From the NCBI GenBank assembly GCA_023512835.1, contig CM042085.1, positions 47,292,189 through 47,356,188 of the forward strand: DNA of 64,000 nt, given 5' to 3'. The position numbers and the translations under genes are program-made. This document shows, in pieces, positions 33,002 to 43,659 of the stretch. The stretch's first letter is position 1, and every line of letters begins with the position of its first letter. The notes beneath the pieces were generated by a model. That model saw nothing but the letters and a program-made list of their open reading frames with translations, ran no database searches and was not told where the DNA came from. Source of the stretch: Taxillus chinensis. Its lineage: Eukaryota; Streptophyta; Magnoliopsida; Santalales; Loranthaceae.

Positions 33002-33773
33002 AACTCTTATTATTATTCTTCTTACTTCTATACTTTCTTATAAATAAAATCTCATGCTCATACCTATTTATGGAAGTCCAAACGGATACTATTCATAACG
33101 GACGGATACTATTCATAACGGCTACTTATCACATGCTATTTGAATGACTATATTGGGTGCTTATTTTTATCGTGATAATATCTAAAATATCCTTTCTAAC
33201 TATTGTTAACAATAACATTATTATTATTTTATTAATATTACTCTTTAAGTAAGAACTTAAATAGCTAAAAATTTTGCGGGTCTTACACTAAGCTTTGTAT
33301 GGGTGTGGATAGGTGGGTGCCATTTGAATGTGGAATACTTGTTTACACTTTATTGTCACTACACCTGCACCGTACACTCTCATGTAGACGCTAGGAGCAT
33401 GGGATGGGTTGGGGAGACATAATCCCTCGAGTTTGTGGTTGCTCACCCCTCCCTCTATGTTGTGTTTTCTTTCGGGAACATACAGGCGTTAGGAGGGACC
33501 CCAAGGTGGAAGACCTTATTTACTTTCTTGTTTACCATTTGTTATTGTTATGAGAATTGATGTAACCCCAGTGGGGATGGATTGAAAAGAGGATTGTTGT
33601 AATAAAGACTATTTTGGATTGTGGATTGCTTTATTGAACTTTACTGTCTTGAATGTGTTGTGGATGTTTAAAATGTTATGTTCAGGGTTTGCACCCTAAC
33701 CCCTTTGCCCTCCGTGTGGGTACAAGGGGAGTCACGTACCGGTTTCCTCGGGTTGGAAATCCGGGGCGTGACA

Positions 33774-34634
33774 TAATGGCTCTGCCCTGAACATTATGCC
33801 CTTACACATACTGCAACAACTTCCAATCGACGCATCCTATATGCGTCCCTATACGATGAAGGTACGGGCATTCGATGGAGGAAAATGTGATGTGGTGGGA
33901 ACTCTGGACATTTCACTATTGATTGGACCAACTACCTTTACGGTAGAATTTCAGATGATGGACATTGTGCCATACTATAGTTATTTGTTGGGAAGACCCT
34001 TGATCCACATGGCAGGAGCAGTGTCATCAAGCCTCCACCAAAAGATGAAATTTGCGATGGGAGACCAACTTGTTTGCATCTCTGGAGAGACAAGTTTCCT
34101 CATCACCAAGCCGGCATCAGTCCTTTATGTTGAGAACAACAAAGATGTACCAGAACGCTCCTATCGGGCGTTTGAGATGGTCAATGTCACTTCTGCCCCA
34201 AGCCATTATCTCTCGAAGGCGGCAAGAATGGTTGCAGCCACCATGATCAAACAAGGGTACAAACCAGGGAAAGAATTAGGCCCCAAAGCTCAAGGGATTC
34301 AGAAACCATTAATCATCCGGGAAAATACTGAGAAGTTTGGGTTAGGCTACATACCTACAAGAGCCGACAGACAAAGGGAAACTGCCAAAAGGAGGGAAAT
34401 CGGAATGGCAAAGTTGCAGAAAAGGCCAACACAAGAAGAAAAGAGGAGTTTTCCCCCCTTATATATTACTTTTCAGAGTGGAGGGTTTATCCACAAAAGC
34501 CAAGCCGAAACTAAGACTGGGACTGTAGCTGCACTAGACACAAACGAGCATGCACCGAGCGAGATGATTCTGGTGGCGCGAGAGGATCCCAACCAACCAT
34601 TGAACAATTGGACCAGCTTGGACCTCCCCATAAT
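33774..34634 (+). pseudogene. Ogre copy 2 protease exon, after T4
   Basis: The best-preserved protease copy: from 33796 to 34638 one frame is open (280 codons). It has LQQLPIDASYMRP, YYSYLLGRPLIHMAGAV and the G-patch-like GYKPGKELGPKAQGIQ with EKFGLGYIP. It ends LDLPIM at the intron. The ATG at 33796 is internal; the real exon begins upstream, where the active site was split by T4. The G-patch-like segment could bind RNA, as proposed for other retroelement proteases. The exon is intact downstream of the insertion, so this copy decayed less than copy 1. Confidence 0.9.
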
Positions 34635-34817
34635 GTAATGCTTAGGGGGTCATTGGGATTTAATGTATTCTATTTCAATGACTTTTGAAATGGACATTTA
34701 TTTTTCTTAAAAGCTTTCCAATAAAATGTACCTTTTTTTAAATGTTTCATGGTGCATTCCATTCATGACATATGCATATCATATTTAGTTACCAACTTGT
34801 CATTCTTTTATAAGCAG
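34635..34817 (+). other. Ogre intron, copy 2
   Basis: GTAATG ... TATAAGCAG, 183 bp. Splicing joins LDLPIM to YNVNENIVCESE; one codon (His) present in copy 1 is missing. A single-base change further on, near 34885-34895, puts the RT out of frame in this copy. Confidence 0.78.
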
Positions 34818-35422
34818 GTACAATGTCAACGAAAACATAGTATGCGAAAGTGAAACGAGATGCCTAAGGTTTGACCAAAGTCCAAGCTGCGACGCCCGGT
34901 GTTTGAAGCTGATGAGAATGAGGTAGAGACACCCAAGCTACCGGGAGAGATCATACGACTATTGGAAAGAGACAATTGCTTGTCCATTCTAAGTGAAGAC
35001 CCAACAGAAATAGTGAATTTGGGGACATCAACTGAACCAAGAGAATTGAGGGTAGGGTCCTTGATAGTTGCTGACATCAAGGAGCACTTAATTGAGTTGT
35101 TAAGGAGCTACATAGACGTTTTTGCATGGTCATACCAAGATATGCCGAGATTAGACAACGACATATTGCGGCATCACATACCAGTGAAGCCAGAGTGCAA
35201 GCCAATACAACAGAAATTGCGAAGAATGAGACTGGAGATGCTACTGAAGATTAAAGAAGAAGTCAAAAAGCAATGGGACGCAGGGTTTCTAAGTGTCTCC
35301 CACTATCCAGAATGGGTGGCAAATGTTGTACCGGTACCAAAAAAGGGAGGCAAAGTCCGCATGTGTGTCGATTACAAAGATCTAAACTGGGCCAGTCCGA
35401 AAGATAACTTCCTGTTTCCTCA
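34818..35422 (+). pseudogene. Ogre copy 2 RT, N-terminal part
   Basis: One open frame from 34899 with PGEIIRLLERDN, DVFAWSYQDMP, PIQQKLRRMR and WVANVVPVPKKGGKVRMCVD, matching copy 1's 18257-18780. It keeps CAG at the codon that is TAG in copy 1. It stops short at SPKDNFLFPH, where a TGTTGGGAATG sequence begins, so the catalytic box and everything after is absent here. No continuation with the same polarity is found in the window. Confidence 0.9.
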
Positions 35423-36272
35423 TGTTGGGAATGTAGGATTTGATGAAGCTGCCGAAATATAGTCTAAGTCTGGAGACTCGAAGAACCGAAGGTCGTAGTG
35501 TCGAAGAGTCGAGTTCGTAGAAGTGCAACTGTCATAGGATGTATTGGCAAGAGACTCGTAGACTCGTAGGGTCTGGAGACTCAAGGCGAAACAGTGACAG
35601 AACATTGCGACTCGTAGATCCAGGGTCGAAGGTCGTAGAGTCATAGTACAGAAAAGAGAGCGTTACTGCAAGCGTCAATAAGTTTGGAGACTCGTAGAGT
35701 CGAAGAATTCTTAAGAATAGTAACCAAAGCTAAATGACTCGTAGACCCGTAGACTCATAGACTCGCAGCCCGTAGAACTGTAGAGTCCCCAAAAATACTT
35801 AAGTCAATTAACAGAACTTAAACTACCACTAGACTCGAAGACTCGTAGAGTCAAAGCCTTCGAACACTGTTAAGAAAATAGGACTCGTAGACTCGTAGAT
35901 CGAAAGTCGCAGAGTCGAAGCCTTCGAACACCGTTAAGAAAACTAGACCCGTAGACTCGTAGGTTGATGGTCGAAGAGTTGATGCTATAAAGACCGGCAA
36001 ATAAATGAAATCGTAACTCAAGGGTCGTAGAGTCTTAGACTCGTAGACTCAAGGGACACAATCCACTATAGAGAAATTGCCACACTTTCGGACTCGGAGA
36101 TCGATGGCTAAGAGTTATAGCCGAAGGGTCGTAGCCATACGAAAACTCGGTTTATGAAAGACTAAGGAAGAAAAGCGAAGTTTAAGACTCGTAGAGTCGA
36201 AGATTTTCAGAGCCACTTAGTCAAATATAGTAAACCGAGAGACCCGAAGGTCGTAAACCCGCAGAGCTAGAG
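35423..36272. repeat. GACTCGTAGAGTCGAAG-rich insert, unassigned
   Basis: Starts TGTTGGGAATGTAGG, which looks like an LTR start, at the break in Ogre RT. It is filled with irregular repeats of AGACTCGTAGA, GTCGAAG and GTAGACTCGTAG down to 36270, where the SIRE 3' LTR begins. Similar words occur at 5460-5640. No ORF, no second terminus and no target duplication are visible. It is probably a truncated LTR of an unidentified element. Confidence 0.5.
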
Positions 36273-37601
36273 TGATGGTCCCTTGGAGCCTAGAGGGGGG
36301 GGGGTGAATAGGCTCTTATCGAAACTCTTTTCTTTCTCTTAAGACACAAACACTTATCTAGTTAAGTGATAGAATCATCATGGAAGATAACCAGGATAGT
36401 GGAAGTATTTTGTTTTATTATCACAAGATAAATATAACAAAATAAAAGCAAGACTCTCTAACACTCTGTTTACAAATGAACTCCCACACTAGCCAAATTC
36501 TATCTCTAAATATGAAAATGCTTGTGCATACAGAGAATTAGTCTTTTCTTAACAAATGCACATGCGCTCACACTTTCATCAATGTACAAGTATGAATATT
36601 TATACAAAACATTCCTAAGAGACAACCTTGGAACTTGTAGTTCCGGAATGCGTTCAGCACTAACTATCCCTCAGTAATCTCTCTGCCTTGACTGCTGCGG
36701 TTTGTGGAGCTCAAGATCTTGGGTTTGAAGAGTATAAGTGCGTTTGTGAGTTCCCAAATACAATGAAGGTTGTGTCCATATATCCGGATGATCCACGTGT
36801 AAGATTCTTCAGGTTCTCAATAAATTTGTCTTACATCGGGACGCCACGAGCTGATATCTTTAAATGCGGTTGAGTTGAAGCAGTATTTTCTTGGTCCGGT
36901 GTAATTTTCCTTACTCCGTAGCTAATGAAGCTCGGAACCTTACTCTGTGTAAGTGATTGCTTACTCTGTATCTATTTGGTACTGGAATCCTTAGTCCGTG
37001 TGTGGCTTCCTTACTCCGCGTGTAAGTTCCTTACTTCGTATGTAAATTCCTTACTCCGTATGTAAGTTCCTTACACCGGGCGAGTCTTGAAAAGTTTGAT
37101 GACTTATTCCGTATCAGTGCTTCCTTACTCCGTATGTAAGTTCCTTACTCCGTATGTAAATTCCTTACTCCGTATGTAAGTTCCTTACTCCGTATGTAAG
37201 TTCCTTACTCCGTATGTAAATTCCTTGCTCCGTATGTAAGTTCCTTACTCCGTTTGTAAATTCCTTACTCCGTATGTAAGTTGTCCAGATTCCTTACTCC
37301 GCATCTAATTTCCTTACTCCGTGGCTAATAAGACTTGGGTCCTTATTCCGCATTTGTACTTAGTCCGCATGAATGTCCCTTATTCCGTATGTATTGGTTA
37401 CTTGGTTATTTACCAAATGTTTTGACGACACTCACTCTTGTCCGGATTAGGATTATGTATCCTGTCCTTAGCTTTGCTCTCACGAGTGTATTTCCGGATT
37501 AATAACATATCTTTTGCAACGATCAAATAAATACAAGAGATCTCAGATCAAATTACATAAGGCTTTATCAACATTATCCAAATTCTGGGTTTGATCCAAC
37601 A
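36273..37601 (-). mobile_element. SIRE-type 3' LTR (S3)
   Basis: On the minus strand TGTTGGATCAAACCC to GGGACCATCA, 1,329 bp. A purine-rich tract TTGGGGGAGAT lies directly before its start (37602-37612), as expected for a 3' LTR. It pairs with S4 (43660-44688) at the other end of the element. The two are very similar by eye, with few substitutions, and differ mainly in minisatellite copy number, so the element is fairly young. Confidence 0.92.
36890..37400 (-). repeat. TTCCTTACTCCGTATGTAAG minisatellite in S3
   Basis: About 18-20 units of 20-21 bp, the most regular version of this array in the window (37110-37280 nearly uniform). S4 has fewer units and S1 a diverged version. It lies in the upstream half of the LTR relative to transcription. 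Confidence 0.9.
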
Positions 37602-37857
37602 ATCTCCCCCAATTGTGGATATGCCCAAACCCTTTGTAATCTGATCTGGTAAGCAGTGCAAAAAGATAACATACAGAATATACATCATAACCAATTTCAT
37701 TTAACAGCAACTAAGTACAATTCAGCCTTAATACAAGATTTTCGCTAAGGAACATAAGGCTTACTATACTTGAAGATCATAGTTGTTGCTTTCTCTCTAA
37801 GCTCCATTGTCTGCTTCATCGTAAAGGTGGTGTGTTGGCTCCAATATTTGCCCGCAA
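37602..37857 (-). other. SIRE-type 3' UTR and polypurine tract
   Basis: Minus strand: 250 bp between the stop of the extra ORF and the 3' LTR, ending in the purine-rich TTGGGGGAGAT. No other feature is recognised. Confidence 0.7.
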
Positions 37858-40506
37858 TTAAGAATGACTTGATGAAGTGATAGACAAAGGCTCCATGACT
37901 ATCTCCATCCGGCATTGCGGCACTTGCTTCTTGCCCCGGAATGTCGCCTTGAGTTTCTCATTCGGACACAAGGGTGTGATGCCCAACTCTTCATATAATC
38001 CAGCTTTCTTCACAACTTCAGTCAGCCTGAGACACAGAGGTTCCCATTGATTCTTTCTAACGAAGTGCTCCATAATCTGATGAGAATCAATGAGAATCAT
38101 TTGCTTGGACTGAATCATGAAGACAGCCATCATGAAGTGTGGCGACATGATCCGGTACGGAATGAGGATAGTTGAGAGAGTTTTCCATGGCTTGCTATCC
38201 TCAGCAGTTCCGTCGATGAAGGACTGAATTAGATCCACACTGGGAAGATAGCCTTCATTCCAACACGGCAGAACGTCAAACAAGTGCCCATCCTTGTAGA
38301 GAGATGGAAACAGCCTCATCTCCATTTTAGCAGCTCTCGAGAAGTTGTCAATGTCTTCTGTAGTAAAGAGTCCTTTCTCCGAACAAAGAGTCTGAATGTC
38401 GGCCGGGGAGAAAGGGTACATTTCAGAAAGACATCTTCTCTCAGCAGAAGACACAGCATAGGATTTCATTGCCTTGCGCAAGCTTCCATCCACATCAGAA
38501 GGGTCAAACTCTGCATATGATGGGAGGAAGGTATCAGCTGCGGATGAGGAGGATGGAGGAGGAGCTGGAGCTGCAGTAGAGGAGCTTAGTTGAGAGAAGC
38601 GGCTTCGTTTGGGAATTTGAACTCCCTGAAGCACTGAAGTGGCAGGCCGCTTCTCAGTCCGAGTAGATGGTTGTGGGGCAGAAGGAGTAGATGGATCAAA
38701 TGACACTCTCTCCCCCGGTTTGGCAGATCGCCGGGAAGCAACAGGAGGACGAGCCATCGTGTGCGCCAGATCCGCGAAGGAGGTAGAGAATGAATGGACG
38801 GATGAGGCGACAAGATCCATTTTCTACTCCATGGAAGTGGAGGAGTCAGTGAGAGCGGAGAGGAGTTGGGCGCCGAGGGCATCAACTTTGGCAGCGATGG
38901 CGGAAATTTGGGCGCTTTGAGCTTGGGCGTGTCGGTCCAGCTGGGCGGAAAGCACAGCGTCGGAGTGGACCGTGCCAAAAGAGGCACGCCCAAGGACCAA
39001 CTCCAGAGCTTTGGAGGACTCCCCCGCATGAACAGGAGTAGGAGTGCGTTGGGTAGAGGAGTCCGCAGGAGTATCAGCAGCAGCCGGAGCATCTGGAGCA
39101 TCAGAGGCATCCGGAGCATCGGAGGCATCTGGAGCATTGGAGGCATCCAAAGCAATGGACCCGCTTTGACCAGATAAGTCAACCACGGGAATCGCGGCAG
39201 CAGGAGAAGAGGGTCCAGCCTTAGCAGGGGAAGGACTCCGTGCAGCAGGGACTGGGCTGGAGGGTGTAGGGAACGGCGCATCGGGAATGGCGGCCGGCGT
39301 AAGAAAACCTTGGTCCAAGTTCCAGATGATCATGGTCTCCGGGGATTGGGTATTGCGTGTGTAAAACACCCGGAGATCGGTGTCAGGAATGGAGGAGGTG
39401 TGGGCTAGGCTGAAACGGAGCCAAAGGTCCGTTAAGGTGTCGGTGGTGAGATGGGCAAGATAATCTCGGGGTTGAGGTAGGGGAGGCAAAGGGACTTCCG
39501 GAGAAGAGGCCGGGACATCAGCAGTGGCGACAGCAACAGCGGTATCAACCGTGGCAGCAATAGCGGAGGTGGAGGGAGTGGGGATATTAGCAGCAGAGGG
39601 GGCTGAGGAAACAGCTTTAGAAGCACTGCGCTGAGATGGCCCCGCAACCTCGGACGGTTCGGCACGGACGCTTGGCTGGGAGGCCCGAGAATGAGAGGGT
39701 GCTGCAACGGACCGAATCCGGGAGGATCGGGGTGCAGAACTGACGTCAGGGGCTTGGCTGTCGGAGGGGTCACCAATAGAACTGCCTTGTTGTTCCGAGG
39801 TAGGAAGTAAGCGGAGAGCGGCAGATGGTCGGCGGGCAGTCATGTTCCCATCCGGCGTAAGATGACGAAGGTAATAAGCTGGAGGAAATGGAACAGCATC
39901 ATATCGAGCGAAATGGTCCGGATTAAGATGCCGGAAGACAATGCTGAGGATGCGCCCGAAGGAATGGTTCTTGGAACCATTCTGCAGTAGCCTAAACAAG
40001 AACATCCCCCAATCCATCGGAAGACCTTCAAAAACGCCATACATGGCCAGGAGAAGGTCATATGGAACGGAGTCGAGGGCTGATGTGCGAGCCAGTAAGC
40101 ATCGACTCAAGATGGTTGCCATACATCGATAGCGACCTTGGAAGGATTTCACCTTGTATTCCTTGCCTTTTTGTGTGCAACCCATAGAAGCCGCCATTGG
40201 ATCAGCATTTGGGCGCTGTGGTTCACCAAGAGGTAGGTGGAGAGCAGCGCGGAGAACAGCCGGAGTGATGATGATGGATTCACCGCGGACATAAGAGGTT
40301 ATGGAATCGGTGTTGCAGTGAATCCGTTGGTAATACTCAAGAACATCGTCGATAAGAAGATCGACGGGTTGGGAGACCAGGTTGAGTATATGCGAGGCTT
40401 CAAGGAGAGGGCGAAGCTAGAAAAACCAATCCGGAGGATTAGAAATAGCATTCCAATCAACCAGATGGCCAGGATTAACGCCGGAAAGAGAGATTTTGGG
40501 TGCCAT
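37858..40506 (-). pseudogene. Extra ORF after pol in SIRE-type element
   Basis: One minus-strand frame of 883 codons from an ATG at 40506 (MAPKIS...) to a TAA at 37858, broken only by two TAG codons (40417-40419 and 38824-38826). N-terminal third: globular, with YVRGESIIITPAVLRAALHL and LDSVPYDLLLAMYGVFEG; this resembles the 'putative plant transposon protein' domain found in such elements. Middle: long Ala/Ser/Pro-rich part with DASDAPDASDAP repeats. C-terminal third: another globular part (PYRIMSPHFMMAVFMIQSK, LYEELGI). SIRE elements are known for an env-like ORF at this position, but I see no clear signal peptide or membrane helix. The function is unknown. Both stops fit CAG to TAG changes. 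Confidence 0.7.
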
Positions 40507-42184
40507 TGCAGATTAAATTTGAAGGACAAGATGAAAGGTGAGGTCTTGGCAGTGGAAGGATCAACGAGAGGTTTAGGGAATTGAAATGAGCAATACTCGT
40601 GCTTCGCAGGAATGATCAGAACATATAAGACCGAGTCCGCAAATGTCAGCGGGCCTAGGAATGTGCGAGTGAGATAGGGACCCGCTTGACAGGCTGATGT
40701 CATGAGTCTGGATATCGATGCGCCTCCGAATGAAACGATGTCGTGGAGACCGCATGTCTAAGTAAGTGTAATAGCTGGTTGCCATCCAGAGACGTGTGTG
40801 TGCATCCCGAGATTTGCATTTAATGAATCATCATGATTCCTCCTCAAAAGCACGTGACATATAGGAAGACTTTGATCGTCGCGATTAGGACTGTGTCAGA
40901 GTCCGGAGGAATGAACCGACACTCATCCGGAATAAATAATAGTCGAGGAAGAGTATCTGGATGAAAAGTAGATCGTGTCCATAGTAGACAGAGTTCGATG
41001 AGAGAGTGAAGTAGATTCCTTTGCAGTCAATAAGTCGAAGAGAAGAGAAGTACCACAACACTTCAAATCCAAGACTTTGGACTAGATTGATCGATACGGT
41101 TGCAGAGAGAATCTGAACCTGTAGCTAAACGAAGAAATGAACTGAAAATACAAAAGCTTAACAGGCAAGGATTAGTACGGATTAGGGAAAATAATCAGTG
41201 AAAAACAACATAATCCGAACTAATGAGAAACAAAACTTATGCATTACTAAGCATACGAGAGACATATACATACGTGAAAACGATCAATATTACTGAATCA
41301 TGGCATATGTCAGATAACAATACACAAGTTCATATAGGTCAACATAGCGAAACCGTCTTGCTGAACAACGTAGCTAAGATTAATTAAAGATCATATGATT
41401 TGGCCAATTTAGGATTCATGAGTGAAAAATGGGAAGCGAACACATGTCAAAAGTAAGCAGGTGATTAGCCGATTAAAATGCATGGTTGAAGAAAGAAAAT
41501 ACATCCAAGCATGTCACTTTTCTGACCCTAAACAGTATGTCCAGTCAGATCCGGAAGTAAAAGTTTAGAGGAGGGAGTATCCGAGACATATTAGGGGTTC
41601 ATTATTGCTCCCCCGTAGATCATTTAATTCTCTCAATGAAAAGCTCCCCCTCAAATAGACAGCCAGGAAAGGGGTCATGAGACAAATACGGGGGGTATTA
41701 CTGAATAATATATAAAGCATTTTCTCCCCCGTAGATTATGCAATCCTCTCGATTGACATTTCTGGTTTGTAGAATTCAGCATTGTCTATCTTATTAGAAA
41801 ACTATACTTCAGAAGCTGACCAGACTGTGATTGAGTATTCATCCACCAGGCATTCCGAGCTAACCCATTTCATTTCTTCAACTATACATGTTAATAGAGT
41901 AATCTAAATGAACATGCTATTGTCATGTGGTGATTAGTGGAAGTTGAGATCATGAAACCCGAAAGAGGTAAATCATATAAACTGTAATCATGTTAGCTTA
42001 AACGACTTCAGTCGGGAAACGCAAGCATCCTCCCACATATGACATTGATATTAATATCAGAAGCATGAGGCCTTAGACCAGTAAGTATGATCGACATTAA
42101 AGTCAGTATGTATCTTCTACTTATAATAAAAGCACAATGCATGTTCTGATAGTAAATATACTGTTGGGTAAATTAAATGTGAAA
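40507..42184 (-). other. Spacer between pol and the extra ORF
   Basis: About 1.7 kb without a convincing ORF. At 41600-41740 two related blocks carry CTCCCCCGTAGAT.AT..AAT and CTCTC, so the minus strand has two ACGGGGGAG purine tracts 120 bp apart. They look like polypurine-tract copies. The remainder is AT-rich and shows nothing I recognise. Small ORFs at 40573-40785 and 40299-40703 lie in other frames and are not supported. Confidence 0.55.
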
Positions 42185-43348
42185 CTATGCAGAAAAGTCG
42201 AGCATACCTAAACGGAAGAGTAGTTCAGAGAATCTTGCATCAGGTAGGGGCTTTGTAAAAATGTCGGCCAGTTGATCTTCAGTAGCAACGTGTTCCAGTG
42301 AGATGTGACTTTTAAGAACATGATCACGTATGAAGTGATATCGGACTTCAATGTGCTTCGTCTTACGATGCATGATAGGATTGTTGCTGATAGCAATAGC
42401 GCTAGTGTTGTCGCAGTAGAGTGGAATAGATGACATGTTGAAACCGTAGTCAGTAAGTTGACTTTGCATCCAGAGTAGCTGTGCGCAGCAACTCCCAGCA
42501 GCTATGTATTCCACTTCAGCAGTAGAGGTTGATACAGAATTCTGCTTCTTACTGAACCATGAAATTAATCTATGTCCAAGGAACTGACATGTACCACTTG
42601 TGCTCTTCCTGTCGATGCGACATCCAGCGAAGTCGGCATCAGAGTATCCGGATAAGGTGAAGTTTGACTCCTTTGGGTACCAAAGTCCCAAATTCATCGT
42701 TCCCTTGAGATACCTTAATATCCATTTAACATGAAGCATATGTGACTCCTTGGGATTCGCCTGGTATCGTGCACAGATGCAAGTCGCAAACATAATGTCT
42801 GGGCGACTTGCTGTAAGATACAGCAAGGATCCGATCATCCCTCTATAGTCAAGTACATTTACTGATATGCCGTCAACATCCGGATCTAACTTGGCACTTA
42901 CAGGCATGGGAGTTTTGACGGGAGATGGACCTTCCATACCAAACTTCTTAATTAGATCGCGAGTGTACTTAGCTTGGTTAATGGAGATTCCTTCCTTTAA
43001 TTACTTAACTTCTATTCCAAGGAAGTAGGACAGTTCTCCCATCATGCTCATCTCAAACTTGCCTGTCATCAACTTAGCAAACTCTTCACAAAGCTTCGGA
43101 TTCGTTGATCCGAAAATGATATCATCCACGTATATTTGTACGATCAGAGTGTGTCCTTTCTCTTTTCGTAGAAATAAGGTGGTGTCTATCTTCCCCTTTT
43201 GGAAGTTGTGAGCAAGTAGGAATTCTAACAGTGTGTCGTACCAGGCTCTTGGAGCTTGCTTCAAACCATATAAAGCTTTCCGAAGCTTGTAGACAAGATG
43301 TCCTGCTTTAGGTTCAATGAAGCCGGGAGGTTGTTCAACGTACACCTG
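42185..43348 (-). pseudogene. SIRE-type RT and RNase H
   Basis: Minus strand, starting VYVEQPPGFIEPK at the deletion point. It contains LVYKLRKALYGLKQAPRAWY, the catalytic IYVDDIIFGST, MSMMGELSYFLG, then the RNase H with IGSLLYLTASRPDIMF, YSDADFAGCRIDRKSTSG, STAEVEYIAAGSCCAQLLWM, YCDNTSAI and LADIFTKPLPD, ending at a stop at 42185. The IxxGSCCAQ and MSMMGEL motifs point to the SIRE lineage. A TAA at 43001-43003 (after FLGIEVK) interrupts the frame; Gln is usual there, so it fits a CAA to TAA change. The RT N-terminus, integrase, protease and most of gag are missing. Confidence 0.93.
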
Positions 43349-43640
43349 ATGAAGACATGGCCACATAAGATGATCATGGCATACCATAAACATCTTCATG
43401 CGAGCTTTCCACTGGGAGAAAAGCTCAGGTGTGAATTTGGGCGATTTCGTTAAAGTAAAGCGAACTCCGTGGTTGAGAAGCGGCGGCAGCAGGTTGAGGT
43501 GGGTCGACATTTTCACTGCTGCTTCGATTCGGGATGGGCTCCTGTGCACCTCTGGAGTTAAGGCGAGTGTTGAATAGCATATTGCTTTCTTCGGCCATTT
43601 CTGAGATTGAAAGAGTGGGATCTCTACTTAGAACAAATAG
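43349..43640 (-). pseudogene. SIRE-type gag N-terminus, fused to RT
   Basis: Minus strand from about 43610 (MAEESNMLFN). It matches the gag at 4681-5108: SSSENVDPPQP, then after a frame change KFTPELFSQWKARMKMFM and CHDHLMWPCLHQ. That frame runs straight into RT at about 43348, so most of gag, all of protease and integrase and the start of RT have been deleted in one step. The fused frame is open from 43549 to 43001. Confidence 0.85.
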
Positions 43641-43645
43641 AACTT

Positions 43646-43657
43646 GCTCTGATACCA
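43646..43657 (-). other. Primer-binding site of SIRE-type element
   Basis: TGGTATCAGAGC on the minus strand, two bases from the LTR end at 43660. It fits the 3' end of initiator tRNA-Met. It is followed directly by the gag start about 35 bp on. Confidence 0.93.
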
Positions 43658-43659
43658 CT

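Larger units (their letters stand above)
29822..33287 (-). mobile_element. LTR-like 3.5 kb insert, probably a solo LTR
   Basis: The plus strand begins TGTAACGCCCCTAAATTTG and ends TTTTGCGGGTCTTACA, with a perfect target duplication CTAAG (29817-29821 and 33288-33292). The minus strand therefore starts TGTAAGACCCGC, like many chromovirus LTRs, and has a TATA box near 31876. I see no second copy of either end inside, so it is a solo LTR or another one-piece element. It holds two tandem-repeat zones and two minus-strand ORFs of 94-95 codons. No gag or pol motif is present. Unusually long if an LTR, although Tekay/Del-type LTRs can reach several kb. Confidence 0.8.
28634..33773 (+). mobile_element. 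Tekay-type solo LTR (T4), interrupted
   Basis: TGTAAGGACCCGTACC to CCGGGGCGTGACA. Flanks are CAATG (28629-28633) and TAATG (33774-33778), a duplication with one change. Without the nested insert 29822-33287 and its duplicated 5 bp it is about 1,669 bp, like T3. It carries the CACGTG-rich head, two palindromes, TATA box, GA run, stem-loop and the GGCTAAGCC.. minisatellite (29690-29820) into which the insert landed. It disrupts the DNGS motif of the Ogre copy 2 protease. Confidence 0.92.

Noticed and set aside
36890..37400. CRISPR-like array
   Set aside because: Units are contiguous with almost no spacer variation, in an LTR of a plant retrotransposon.
38639..39281. Proline/leucine-rich ORFs opposite or overlapping the extra SIRE ORF
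   Set aside because: They are shadows of the GC-rich linker of the minus-strand ORF.
37858..40506. Programmed amber readthrough or a variant genetic code
   Set aside because: TAA and TGA stops and many frameshifts occur in the same families, and Gln codons at the same sites in sister copies explain the TAGs as decay.
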